Source of the DNA: Glaciihabitans sp.
GTDB taxonomy: Bacteria; Actinomycetota; Actinomycetes; Actinomycetales; Microbacteriaceae
DNA: 64,000 nucleotides
Direction: 5' to 3'
NCBI GenBank assembly: GCA_025463785.1
Contig: JAODBD010000013.1
Span: forward strand, 80,524-144,523
Shown here: piece by piece, positions 8,607 through 16,470 of the stretch
Numbering within the stretch: the stretch's first letter is position 1
Layout: the number at the start of each line of letters is the position of its first letter
Notes under the pieces: generated by a model
What the model was told of the DNA's origin: nothing
Database searches by the model: none
The model's input: the letters and a program-made list of their open reading frames with translations, nothing else
Position numbers and translations under genes: made by a program

Positions 8607-9058
8607 ATCGATTTCTCCATACAGATGCTGAACTCGTCGTCGATGTATGGAGGGAAGTTCGGGATGCGCTCGAATCCGTGACGCGCATACACCGCGAGTG
8701 CGGTCGTCTGCAGCGGACCGGTTTCGAGCTGGATTGTGCGGACGCCGAGCGAAGCCGCGTGCCGCTCGAGGGAGCGAAGCAGGCCGCCCGCGATGCCGAG
8801 GCCGCGCGCTGTCGATGAGACGAACATCCGCTTGATCTCGGCCGTCCCGTCGCCACGGTCAACCAGCGCCGCCATGCCCAGTGCCGAGCCCTCGTCGCGC
8901 GCGACGAAGACCGTGATCCCGGGATGCTCGAGCTCGGAGACATCGAGCAGGTAACAGAACTCGACCGGGTACAGCTCCCAGTGAAACTCATCGCTCTGCC
9001 GCAGGAGGTCGATGACCTCGGGCTGGCGGGCGGGCTCGATTGCAATCACGGCAGGCAT
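8603..9058 (-). CDS. GNAT-family N-acetyltransferase
   Basis: This 151-residue single-domain protein contains the acetyl-CoA-binding motif region IKRMFVSSTARGLGIAGGLLRSLERHA (R-x-x-G-x-G/A variant) and the C-terminal ALAVYARHGFERI typical of GNAT motif B. The substrate cannot be predicted. Its start lies four bases downstream of the esterase stop, so the two form an operon. Its own stop codon overlaps that of the convergent RND gene. Confidence 0.93.
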   Translation of the reverse strand: MPAVIAIEPARQPEVIDLLRQSDEFHWELYPVEFCYLLDVSELEHPGITVFVARDEGSALGMAALVDRGDGTAEIKRMFVSSTARGLGIAGGLLRSLERHAASLGVRTIQLETGPLQTTALAVYARHGFERIPNFPPYIDDEFSICMEKSI

Positions 9059-9062
9059 AGAC

Positions 9063-10031
9063 CTATTTCACCGTATCGATGAGGGTGTGCACGAGCGTTG
9101 CGTGAAGGAAGGCGGCAATTCGCGTGCGCATGGCCTCATCCAGCATGTCGATCGAGTGGAGTTCACCCTCGACTGTCACGAATGTGACCGCGATCCCGTT
9201 CGCGCGAAGTTTGGCGACGAAAGAGGATGACTGAGACAGCGGGATGCGCTCGGAGAGCGAGTGACCAATGAAGAACGGCGGGTCGCTCGGGTCAACGTGA
9301 AAGAGCGGAGAGGCCGCCCTGGCCGCAGGGCAGTTGGCCAGTGTTCTGCAGTGCAGGTATGACAGTTGGTACGGGATCAGGTCGGCGTGCTCTGGCCCCG
9401 TCGCCGTCAGATTGATGGGACCACTCAGATCGACGACCGCGGCAACGCGGTGGCCGGTGTCGAGCGGGCCGGTGCCGATGGTGCCCACCAGCGCGGCAAG
9501 GTTGCCGCCCGCTGAGCCTCCGAATACGCCGATGAGCGTCGGGTCGATCGAATATCGCTTCACCTGCGTCGGTGAACGCAGCCACTCCACCGCGTGCTCG
9601 ATCTCGTCAATCGCCGTCGGATAGACGTACTTGGGGGCCAGTCCATAGTCGACGGATGCCGCGACATATCCGGATTTCGCCAGCCACTGGCAGATGCTGC
9701 GCCACTGGACACCCGACTTGTCGCCGAGCGCCCAACTGCCTCCGTGGATGGCGAGGACCGCTGGCCTGGGCGTAATCGCTGCTCCCTTCGTTACCGGGGG
9801 CAGACAGATATCGAGCCGCACCGCCTTACCTTCAACCGTGTCGTACTGCACGTTCGGGACCACGGGTACATTCGGGTAGGTCTGGAACTGGCGGTAGGTC
9901 GCGCCACGCTGCGGCACGACGATGATCGACTGCGTGCCCACCTGTGAACATCCCGCAAGAACCAATGCAGCCGTCACGGCTGCCAGTGCGAGCGCGCTGA
10001 GATTGACGGCAAGACGTGACGACACGAGCAT
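9063..10031 (-). CDS. Secreted lipoprotein alpha/beta hydrolase (HSL-type esterase)
   Basis: The 322-residue product starts with a lipoprotein signal peptide; LVLAGC (cysteine near residue 28) is a clear lipobox. The mature part is an alpha/beta hydrolase of the hormone-sensitive-lipase group. It shows the oxyanion motif HGGSW, the nucleophile elbow FGGSAGGN (Ser near 173) and a late ELHSIDM segment supplying the probable catalytic histidine. It should act as an esterase or carboxylesterase on the outer face of the membrane. It is the first gene of a two-gene unit with a GNAT acetyltransferase. The distant DEAD-helicase promoter region is divergent. Confidence 0.92.
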   Translation of the reverse strand: MLVSSRLAVNLSALALAAVTAALVLAGCSQVGTQSIIVVPQRGATYRQFQTYPNVPVVPNVQYDTVEGKAVRLDICLPPVTKGAAITPRPAVLAIHGGSWALGDKSGVQWRSICQWLAKSGYVAASVDYGLAPKYVYPTAIDEIEHAVEWLRSPTQVKRYSIDPTLIGVFGGSAGGNLAALVGTIGTGPLDTGHRVAAVVDLSGPINLTATGPEHADLIPYQLSYLHCRTLANCPAARAASPLFHVDPSDPPFFIGHSLSERIPLSQSSSFVAKLRANGIAVTFVTVEGELHSIDMLDEAMRTRIAAFLHATLVHTLIDTVK

Positions 10032-10089
10032 TATTCCCGCAAGGTTAGTGCGGTCGGCTGCGTAATCGGGTAATGTAGCCCAGTCGGCT

Positions 10090-10305
10090 CAAGACAGCGA
10101 GGTTCGCCTCGTATGGGTTTGTAAGTCTTGCGGGCCGGTTTGCCAGCGCATCCGTTGGCGAAAATCACACGATTGTATGTGACGGCCTCGGTCATCGTTG
10201 TATTCCAGAAATGGGATCGCCCGGGTTCTAGTAGTGCGCAGGTTTTACTTCTGCTCATGCACTGCATCGCATAAGTAATGCGCCATGCACTTTAGACAAC
10301 CCGGG
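10090..10305 (+). promoter_or_regulatory. Highly foldable 5' leader of the DEAD-box helicase
   Basis: Four nested or serial stem-loops can be drawn by eye. CAAGAC(10090-10095)/GTCTTG(10125-10130) encloses CGAGG-TTCG-CCTCG (10098-10111). TCACA/TGTGA lie at 10165-10182. CCCGGGTT(10220-10227) pairs with AACCCGGG(10298-10305), next to or covering the ribosome-binding region GGGAAAGA. Inside that loop is TGCAT-C-GCAT/ATGCG-CC-ATGCA (10263-10289). Transcript start and function are unknown; temperature- or ligand-dependent control of the helicase is inferred. Confidence 0.5.
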
Positions 10306-10313
10306 AAAGAACC

Positions 10314-12452
10314 ATGCCTAACTTCAAGAAACCAGCTCCTAAGCGAGCAGGCGCCCCGTCGGGCGCACCACACGGCGCCGGCAGCAGGGCTGCCAGCCAC
10401 CGTGGCCACCGCCCGGAGGAGAACTCCGGCGCACCGAAGCAGCGTTGGACTGCGGATGACCGCGCCCGTCGCGGAGCCGCTCCGGCATCCTCAACGGGTG
10501 AGCGCAAGCCGTTCCGCGGGCGTGCAGCAGACGGCGGTCGCCCGGAATCGACCGATCGTCGCCCCAACTGGACCCCGCGCGAAAAGCCCGGCTACCAGCC
10601 CCGCGGTGAGCGGCCCGCGTACGGTGACCGCACCGAGCGTCCGGCCCGCCCCGCTTACGGCGACCGCGCACCGCGCACCGACCGTCCCGCATACAACAAC
10701 GATCGCCCGGCGCGGCCCGCGTATGGCGACCGCACGGAGCGTCCGGCGCGGCCCGCGTACGGTGACCGCACCGAGCGTCCGTCGTACAACGATCGCCCGG
10801 CTCGCACGGAGCGTCCGTCTTACGGCGACCGTCCGGCTCGCCCCGCGTACGGCGACCGCGCTCCGCGCGCTGACCGTCCGGCCTACGACAACGAGCGCCC
10901 GGCTCGCACCGAGCGTCCCTCGTACAACGATCGTGCTCCTCGCACGGAGCGTCCGTCGAACAACGAGCGTCCGGCTCGCACCGAGCGTCCCGCCTATAAC
11001 GATCGCACTGAGCGTCCGTCGTACAACGATCGTCCCGCCCGCACCGAGCGCCCCGCGTACAACAGCGATCGTCTGGCTCGTACGGAGCGTCCGTCGTATG
11101 ACCGCGCCGAGCGTCCGGCCCGTCGCGACTTCAGCTCCGACCGCGCACCGCGTCGCGACCACGACGAGCGTCCCGAGCGTCGCGACAGCAGCTTTTACCC
11201 GACCCGCGAACACAAGTCATTCACGGCTCAGGACGACGTCGTGCTGGAACGCCTCGAGGCCGACGCCATCCAGGCCAAGGATGTCGAAGGCGTGACCTTC
11301 GGAGACCTCGGCCTCGGCGGCAACATCGTTCGTCAGCTGGCCGAGCTCGGTGCTGAGGCGCCGTTCCCGATCCAGGCTGCGACCATCCCCGATGTCCTGG
11401 CCGGCCGCGATGTTCTCGGCCGCGGCAAGACCGGCTCAGGCAAGACCATCGCTTTCGGCGCACCGCTCGTCGAGCGCCTGATGGAGAACAACGGTGGCAA
11501 GAACCGTCAGATGGGGCGCAAGCCTCGCGCCCTCATCCTCGCTCCGACTCGCGAACTTGCGTTGCAGATCGACCGCACGGTTCAGCCCATCGCTCGCAGC
11601 GTCGGCCTGTTCACCACGCAGATCTACGGCGGAGTTCCGCAGTATCGCCAGGTGAGCGCGCTCCAGCGCGGAGTCGACATCATCGTCGGAACGCCTGGCC
11701 GCATCGAAGACCTCATCGAGCAGGGCAAGCTCGACCTCTCCGAGGTCACCATCACCGTGCTGGATGAGGCCGACCACATGTGCGACCTGGGGTTCCTCGA
11801 GCCGGTGCAGCGCATCCTGAACGAGACGAAGGCCGGCGGACAGCGACTGCTGTTCTCAGCGACTCTCGACAAGGGCGTTGCGACTCTCGTCAACGAGTAC
11901 CTCACGAACCCGAGCGTTCACGAGGTTGCGGGCGAAGACCAGGCATCCTCGACCATCGACCACCGCGTGCTTCTCATCGAGCAGCGCGACAAGCGTCGCA
12001 TCATCGAGGAGCTTGCCAGCGGCGAGGGCAAGACGCTCGTCTTCACGCGCACTCGTGCGTTTGCCGAAGAGTTGTCTGACCTGCTTGAGGATGCCGGCAT
12101 CCCGTCGACCAGCCTCCACGGCGACCTGAACCAGTCACGTCGCACCCGCAACCTGCAGCTGCTCACCAGCGGTCGGGTCAAGGTGCTGGTCGCGACCGAT
12201 GTTGCGGCCCGCGGCATCCACGTCGACGACATCACGCTGGTCATCCAGGCCGACGCGCCCGAAGAGTACAAGACCTACCTGCACCGCTCCGGCCGCACCG
12301 GTCGCGCCGGTAAGAAGGGCACCGTCGTCACGCTCATCCCGAAGGCGCGTCGTCGTCGCATGGATGAGCTGCTCGACCGGGCGGAGATCAAGGCCTCCGT
12401 CGACTTCGCCGCTCCCGGTGATGCGGTTCTCGAGGAACTTGCGGCCCTGTAG
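10314..12452 (+). CDS. DEAD-box ATP-dependent RNA helicase with long Arg-rich repeat N-terminus
   Basis: The 712-residue protein has an unusual N-terminal region of about 300 residues, basic and low-complexity, made of repeated units such as ERPAYGDR, ERPSYNDR and PARTERP. The helicase core follows: Q-motif region FPIQAATIP, Walker A GKTGSGKT, PTRELALQ, GTPGRI, VLDEADHM, SAT, then ATDVAARGIHVDD and HRSGRTGRAG. All catalytic motifs are intact, so it should unwind RNA using ATP. The ATG follows GGGAAAGA. Arg/Tyr-rich repeats usually promote RNA binding or phase separation and are often found in cold-shock helicases (inference). A strong terminator follows 36 bp after the stop. Confidence 0.95.
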   Translation: MPNFKKPAPKRAGAPSGAPHGAGSRAASHRGHRPEENSGAPKQRWTADDRARRGAAPASSTGERKPFRGRAADGGRPESTDRRPNWTPREKPGYQPRGERPAYGDRTERPARPAYGDRAPRTDRPAYNNDRPARPAYGDRTERPARPAYGDRTERPSYNDRPARTERPSYGDRPARPAYGDRAPRADRPAYDNERPARTERPSYNDRAPRTERPSNNERPARTERPAYNDRTERPSYNDRPARTERPAYNSDRLARTERPSYDRAERPARRDFSSDRAPRRDHDERPERRDSSFYPTREHKSFTAQDDVVLERLEADAIQAKDVEGVTFGDLGLGGNIVRQLAELGAEAPFPIQAATIPDVLAGRDVLGRGKTGSGKTIAFGAPLVERLMENNGGKNRQMGRKPRALILAPTRELALQIDRTVQPIARSVGLFTTQIYGGVPQYRQVSALQRGVDIIVGTPGRIEDLIEQGKLDLSEVTITVLDEADHMCDLGFLEPVQRILNETKAGGQRLLFSATLDKGVATLVNEYLTNPSVHEVAGEDQASSTIDHRVLLIEQRDKRRIIEELASGEGKTLVFTRTRAFAEELSDLLEDAGIPSTSLHGDLNQSRRTRNLQLLTSGRVKVLVATDVAARGIHVDDITLVIQADAPEEYKTYLHRSGRTGRAGKKGTVVTLIPKARRRRMDELLDRAEIKASVDFAAPGDAVLEELAAL

Positions 12453-12488
12453 CCACGAGCCATCGCGGTAGCCACCAGCCATCGCGCA

Positions 12489-12524
12489 GAAACGGCGCTC
12501 GTCCCTCGGGGCGGGCGCCGTTTC
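12489..12524. terminator. Stem-loop terminator after the DEAD-box helicase
   Basis: GAAACGGCGC (12489-12498) pairs perfectly with GCGCCGTTTC (12515-12524) around a 16-base loop. It lies 36 bp behind the helicase stop. There is no long T tract, as is common in high-G+C genomes. Confidence 0.75.
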
Positions 12525-12595
12525 GCATTCCTCCCGCGCCCGCTGGCAGGATGGTGGGATGCCCACCGCCCTCGCCCACCCCCACCAACACTCAC

Positions 12596-12654
12596 GTGAG
12601 GGGCGTCATATGGACGTTCCGGAGGGCTGGGAACGTCCATATGGCGCCCCTCAC
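12596..12654. repeat. Long intergenic inverted repeat (25-26 bp arms)
   Basis: The arms 12596-12620 and 12630-12654 are reverse complements with a single transition mismatch and a 9-base purine-rich loop (12621-12629). One extra pair extends it at 12595/12655. Each arm carries CATATGGACGTTCC next to a GTGAGGGGCG end. It lies just upstream of the YpeA gene and separate from the helicase terminator. It may be a REP/MITE-like dispersed element; only one copy occurs in this window. Confidence 0.7.
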
Positions 12655-12689
12655 GGGTGTGCACGTGGGTGCGGGTGGAGGCTGGGCGC

Positions 12690-13106
12690 ATGAACATTCG
12701 CACGTTTGAAGACGCCGACACCGAGGCGGTCGTTGCGCTGTGGCACGAGTGCGGGCTCACCCGACCCTGGAACGACCCGCACCGCGACATCGAGCGCAAA
12801 CTAACGACGCAGCCCGAGCTCTTTCTCGTCGGCATTCGGGATGATCGGCTCATCGCGACCGCAATGATCGGATTCGACGGCCACCGTGGCTGGGTCTACT
12901 ACCTCGCGGTCGCGCCCGAGCACCGCGGCGCGGGACACGCGCGGGCGCTCATGATCGAGGCCGAACGGCTGCTGACCGACCTGGGCTGTCCGAAGATCAT
13001 GCTGATGGTGCGGGCCGAGAACACCGTGGTCATCGATCTCTATGAGCACCTCGGCTACGAACTCGAGGACACCCGTGTCATGGGCAAGCGGTTGATTGCC
13101 GACTAG
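12690..13106 (+). CDS. ypeA: GNAT acetyltransferase, YpeA family
   Basis: A 138-residue GNAT protein matching YpeA over its whole length: RPWNDPHRDIERK near residue 30, FDGHRGWVYYLAV, then EHRGAGHARALM (acetyl-CoA loop), CPKIMLMVRAEN and YEHLGYELED. YpeA proteins are uncharacterised or weakly characterised acetyltransferases. The ATG at 12690 is chosen over an upstream GTG at 12657 because GGAGG lies nine bases before it and YpeA homologues begin here. A large inverted repeat precedes it. It converges on the marR gene with a 15-bp gap. Confidence 0.92.
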   Translation: MNIRTFEDADTEAVVALWHECGLTRPWNDPHRDIERKLTTQPELFLVGIRDDRLIATAMIGFDGHRGWVYYLAVAPEHRGAGHARALMIEAERLLTDLGCPKIMLMVRAENTVVIDLYEHLGYELEDTRVMGKRLIAD

Positions 13107-13121
13107 GGCGCGGGTTGGCGC

Positions 13122-13547
13122 CTAAATCTGCTCCAGGACGCGCTCGAGCGCGGGAAGGGCTGCCGCGATCGTCGCCACCTCCGCGGGGCTCAGGTCGGCG
13201 AGCAGGTCGGCGACCACGCGGCTGCGGGCTGCGCGCGCTCGGAGCACGGCATCCATCCCGGCCTGCGTCACTTCGATGCGGAATGCTCGGCGGTCGTCCT
13301 CGTCGATGCTGCGGGTGATGAGTCCCCGGGATTCGAGTTCCGCCACAACTCTCGTGATGCTCGGTGCCGAAACCATCTCGGTTTGGGCCAGATCGGCAAG
13401 CCGAACCGGGCCGCGCTTGGCGACTGTCGCGAGGGCGGACAGCAGCCCGTGGCTGAGTCCGCCCGTCGCAGACGCGAGACGCCGGTTGAATCGACCGACA
13501 ACGAAAGCCAGCCGTGCAGGCACGGAGTCGGGGGCAATCTCGTTCAT
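13122..13547 (-). CDS. MarR-family transcriptional regulator
   Basis: The 141-residue protein has the MarR winged-helix core: VRLADLAQTEMVSAPSITRVV as the recognition helix, LITRSIDEDDRRAFRIEVT as the wing, and terminal dimerisation helices. It lies 55 bp downstream of the DHA2 transporter on the same strand and probably represses the pair. The likely operator is the TAGTT/AACTA dyad in front of the transporter. The ligand is unknown but is typically a phenolic or drug-like compound that the pump exports. Confidence 0.93.
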   Translation of the reverse strand: MNEIAPDSVPARLAFVVGRFNRRLASATGGLSHGLLSALATVAKRGPVRLADLAQTEMVSAPSITRVVAELESRGLITRSIDEDDRRAFRIEVTQAGMDAVLRARAARSRVVADLLADLSPAEVATIAAALPALERVLEQI

Positions 13548-13602
13548 GGCGGGCTCCTCGAGGCTGGTGATCGGTGCGGGCTAACCGTGCGGAATCGACA
13601 GT

Positions 13603-15360
13603 CTAGACGTCGCTCATTGCGGCATCCGCTGGTGCGTCATTCTGCGCGGTCCTGATGGGAACCGTATCGACATGCATGTACTTACCGCCAGCGGCAATTG
13701 ATGCAGCGGCGCCGATGACCGACAGAACTGCCGCCGTCACGAACACAATAATGAGCCCGGAGTGGAACGGGTCCGAGATCAACTGGGGGAAGAATGCCTT
13801 GCCGGTAAGGACCTGGGCGTTCGCCGACGGGATGTCCGCGAGGATCTTCGAACCGAGCAGGCTCTGGATGGGGTTATACCCGAGGAACGCAGCAAAGAGG
13901 CTGCCGACGGGCGGCAATCCCGCCACGGCGTTGGTCGCAGCTGCCGGGACATGATTCGCGAGTAGCCCGGTCGTGAGCGCCTTCGGCAGCGTGTTTGCGA
14001 GGCCGGCGATCATGAGCGAGAAGAAGATTCCGATGGAGAGCGAGTTGCCCGCGTTCTGGAAGGTGCCGGTCATCCCGGATGCCGCCCCTCGGGCACTCGC
14101 CGGCACCGCATTCATGATCGAGGTTCGGTTCGGTGCCGCGAACATGCCCGAGCCGATCCCGTTCAGGAAGGTGATGATCGCGAAAACGAGGTAGCTGAAA
14201 TTGACGGGGATGAGCAGCAGCGCGATGAAGGTGACCGCAACCAGGAGCAGTCCCCCGGTCGCAAATGCGCGCTGGCCGAAGCGATCGGAGAGGGTTCCCG
14301 AGAGCGGCCCCGAAACCAGGAAGCCGACCGTCAGCGGGAGCAGGTAGATCCCGGCCCAGAATGGCGTCGACTCGTAGCTGAAGCCGTGCAGCGGCAGCCA
14401 GATTCCCTGCAGCCAGATGATGAGCATGAACTGCAGCCCGCCACGGCCGATGGACGCGACCAGTCCCGCGATGTTGCCCCAGGCGAACGCTCGGATCCGG
14501 AAGAGGCGCATGTTGAACATCGGCTGCTCCACGCGCAGTTCCAGGAGAACGAAGAAGACGAGCAGCACGACTCCGCCGATTATTCCGGCGAGAACCCAGG
14601 GGTTGCCCCAGCCCTGACTGCTGCCGCCGTAGGGCTGGATGCCATAGGTGATGCCCGCGAGAAGCGCCGTCAGACCAACGCCGAAGACGATGTTGCCCGG
14701 CCAGTCGACCTTGCCACCCGGGTCCCGCGATCCGGTCTCGTGCAGCGAGACGTATGCCCAGATCGTGCCGAGAATGCCGAACGGCACGCTCACGACGAAA
14801 ACCAGGTGCCAGTCGACGGATGCCAGGATGCCGCCGATGATGAGCCCGAGGAACGTTCCGGCGATGGCGGCGACCTGGTTGAGGCCGAGGGCGAAGCCGC
14901 GTCGGTTGGCCGGGAAGGCATCCGTCAATATGGCCGTCGAGTTTGCGAACAGCATCGATCCGCCAACGGCCTGAACGACGCGCCAGACGATCAGCCACAT
15001 GGCGCCCGCCCCGCCGGTGAGCGGGTCGAGCGAGAGTGCGACGGCGGCAAGCGTGAAGATCACGAAGCCGAGGTTGTAGATCTTGACTCGACCATAAATG
15101 TCACCGAGGCGCCCGAAACTGACGACGAGAACCGCGGTCACCAGGATGTAGCCCATGAGCATCCAGAGCAGGTAGCTGGTGTTGCCCGGGTCGAGCGGGT
15201 TGATCTTGATGCCCTTGAAGATCGACGGCAGGGAAATCAGGACGATGGATCCGTTGATTGTTGCCATCAGGATGCCGAGCGTCGTATTGCTCAGCGCCAC
15301 CCACTTGTAGCGGGGGTGGTCTTTGTGAAACGCGCCAGAGCGCGCAGCTTTTTCAGCCAC
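13603..15360 (-). CDS. MFS transporter, DHA2 (14-helix) drug exporter family
   Basis: A 585-residue protein with 14 predicted membrane segments. The family hallmarks are [21 protein letters not shown] in the first segment, [11 protein letters not shown] after the second, and [20 protein letters not shown] as motif C. It should export drugs or toxic organics by proton antiport. I place the start at the GTG at 15360 because GGAGG lies seven bases upstream; the in-frame GTG at 15390 has no ribosome-binding site. The gene is followed by its probable repressor (marR). Confidence 0.94.
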   Translation of the reverse strand: MAEKAARSGAFHKDHPRYKWVALSNTTLGILMATINGSIVLISLPSIFKGIKINPLDPGNTSYLLWMLMGYILVTAVLVVSFGRLGDIYGRVKIYNLGFVIFTLAAVALSLDPLTGGAGAMWLIVWRVVQAVGGSMLFANSTAILTDAFPANRRGFALGLNQVAAIAGTFLGLIIGGILASVDWHLVFVVSVPFGILGTIWAYVSLHETGSRDPGGKVDWPGNIVFGVGLTALLAGITYGIQPYGGSSQGWGNPWVLAGIIGGVVLLVFFVLLELRVEQPMFNMRLFRIRAFAWGNIAGLVASIGRGGLQFMLIIWLQGIWLPLHGFSYESTPFWAGIYLLPLTVGFLVSGPLSGTLSDRFGQRAFATGGLLLVAVTFIALLLIPVNFSYLVFAIITFLNGIGSGMFAAPNRTSIMNAVPASARGAASGMTGTFQNAGNSLSIGIFFSLMIAGLANTLPKALTTGLLANHVPAAATNAVAGLPPVGSLFAAFLGYNPIQSLLGSKILADIPSANAQVLTGKAFFPQLISDPFHSGLIIVFVTAAVLSVIGAAASIAAGGKYMHVDTVPIRTAQNDAPADAAMSDV

Positions 15361-15407
15361 GAGAAGGCCTCCAGGTTGATGAGGCGTCACCGTTGAGCGC
15401 CGATAAT

Positions 15408-15427
15408 TAGTTGATGTGAGTTAACTA
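15408..15427. promoter_or_regulatory. Probable MarR operator before the DHA2 transporter
   Basis: TAGTT (15408-15412) and AACTA (15423-15427) form an inverted repeat across ten bases. The right part contains the perfect palindrome AGTTAACT (15419-15426). It lies about 50 bp ahead of the transporter start and just beyond the end of the neighbouring EamA gene. Confidence 0.5.
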
Positions 15428-15432
15428 TACCG

Positions 15433-16329
15433 TCAGTTGATGGCGAGCATTGCTCCGGCAGCTATCGCCAGCGCGAGGCCCAGGTACTGAACGGTCGCGA
15501 TGCGCTCCTTCAGAACGATGGCGGCGAGGATGATCGTCCCGGCCGGATACAGCGCAGTCAGGACTGCCATGACGCTCAGGTCGCCGATTCTCACGCCGAC
15601 CAGCAGGCCGGTGTTGGCGACGGAGTCGACCAGCCCGCAGGCGATTGCGAGGATCAGGCCGGGCCGCCATCCCGAGGTCTGCACGACCGTGCCCTGAGCG
15701 GTCGCCCTTCGTCGCGCCAGAAGGGCAACGACCCCGATGCTCGCAAACATGATGATCGCGTTGAGACCGCGGTTGGCGATCAGCGGGATGAGGCCGGAAT
15801 CCTTCGGGGTCAGGTCGATGATCACAATGAACAGCCCGATGCACACGCCCGAGCCGACGGCCATGAGCAATCCGCGAGCCGATGGCCGAACCGCGCGGCT
15901 GTCCCGCACGAAGCCGACCAGCACTACAGCGACCAGCGCGATTCCGATGGCGAGGTATCCGAGGGCACGAAGCTTTTCGCCCCTCGCGAAGCCAATAGCG
16001 ACGGGAACGATCGCCGAGACGACCGCAGTAGTCGGCGACAGGATGCTCATGGGCCCGATCGCGAGGCAGGCGTACAGCAAGGAGATGGCCAGCGCTCCGG
16101 CCACGCCGGAGAGCGCACCGAGCAGAACGGCGTTCCAGGACCAGGTTCCGCCGACCAGTGCAGATGCCGCAGTCAGGAGGACGAGACCCGCGACCGCTGC
16201 GATTGCCGTGACCCTGAGCGAGCTGATGCGCTGGGAGGCAAGTCCGCCGAGAAAGTCGGCGGATCCGAAGACGAATGCGCTCGACATCCCGACGACGACA
16301 ACGGCAAGAAGAGCAGGCACGAGATCCAA
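15433..16329 (-). CDS. EamA/DMT-family transporter
   Basis: The 298-residue protein shows ten hydrophobic segments in two five-helix halves, the second containing YPAGTIILAAIVLKERIATVQYLGLALAIAAG, the typical DMT/EamA C-terminal pattern. These are metabolite exporters or importers of broad specificity. The TTG at 16329 has no clear ribosome-binding site; a GTG at 16320 or an ATG at 16287 are alternative starts, so the first 14 residues are uncertain. It is transcribed divergently from the acyl-CoA oxidase. Confidence 0.9.
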   Translation of the reverse strand: MDLVPALLAVVVVGMSSAFVFGSADFLGGLASQRISSLRVTAIAAVAGLVLLTAASALVGGTWSWNAVLLGALSGVAGALAISLLYACLAIGPMSILSPTTAVVSAIVPVAIGFARGEKLRALGYLAIGIALVAVVLVGFVRDSRAVRPSARGLLMAVGSGVCIGLFIVIIDLTPKDSGLIPLIANRGLNAIIMFASIGVVALLARRRATAQGTVVQTSGWRPGLILAIACGLVDSVANTGLLVGVRIGDLSVMAVLTALYPAGTIILAAIVLKERIATVQYLGLALAIAAGAMLAIN

Positions 16330-16470
16330 CGCTAGTGGCTCGGGTGGTTGCCGATAGTCACAGCGGCTCGCGGGGGCGGATCTGTTCCCTTTGTGGCATC
16401 CCCACTGAGTATTGCCGATCTCTAGTGAGGATGCCTACCGTTGAAACGCACGAAAGCCGAGGGAGCATGC

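Noticed and set aside
10165..10182. TCACA-N8-TGTGA as a CRP-type site
   Set aside because: The half-sites are in the reverse order of a CRP box (TGTGA-N6-TCACA); an RNA stem is a better explanation.
10600..11150. CRISPR-like array in the helicase gene
   Set aside because: The repeats are degenerate, coding and in frame, with no unique spacers of constant length and no cas genes.
10285..11295. Alternative-frame and antisense open frames over the helicase N-terminal repeats
   Set aside because: Repeat DNA produces long Arg/Thr/Val-rich frames in several phases; only the frame continuing into the DEAD-box core is supported.
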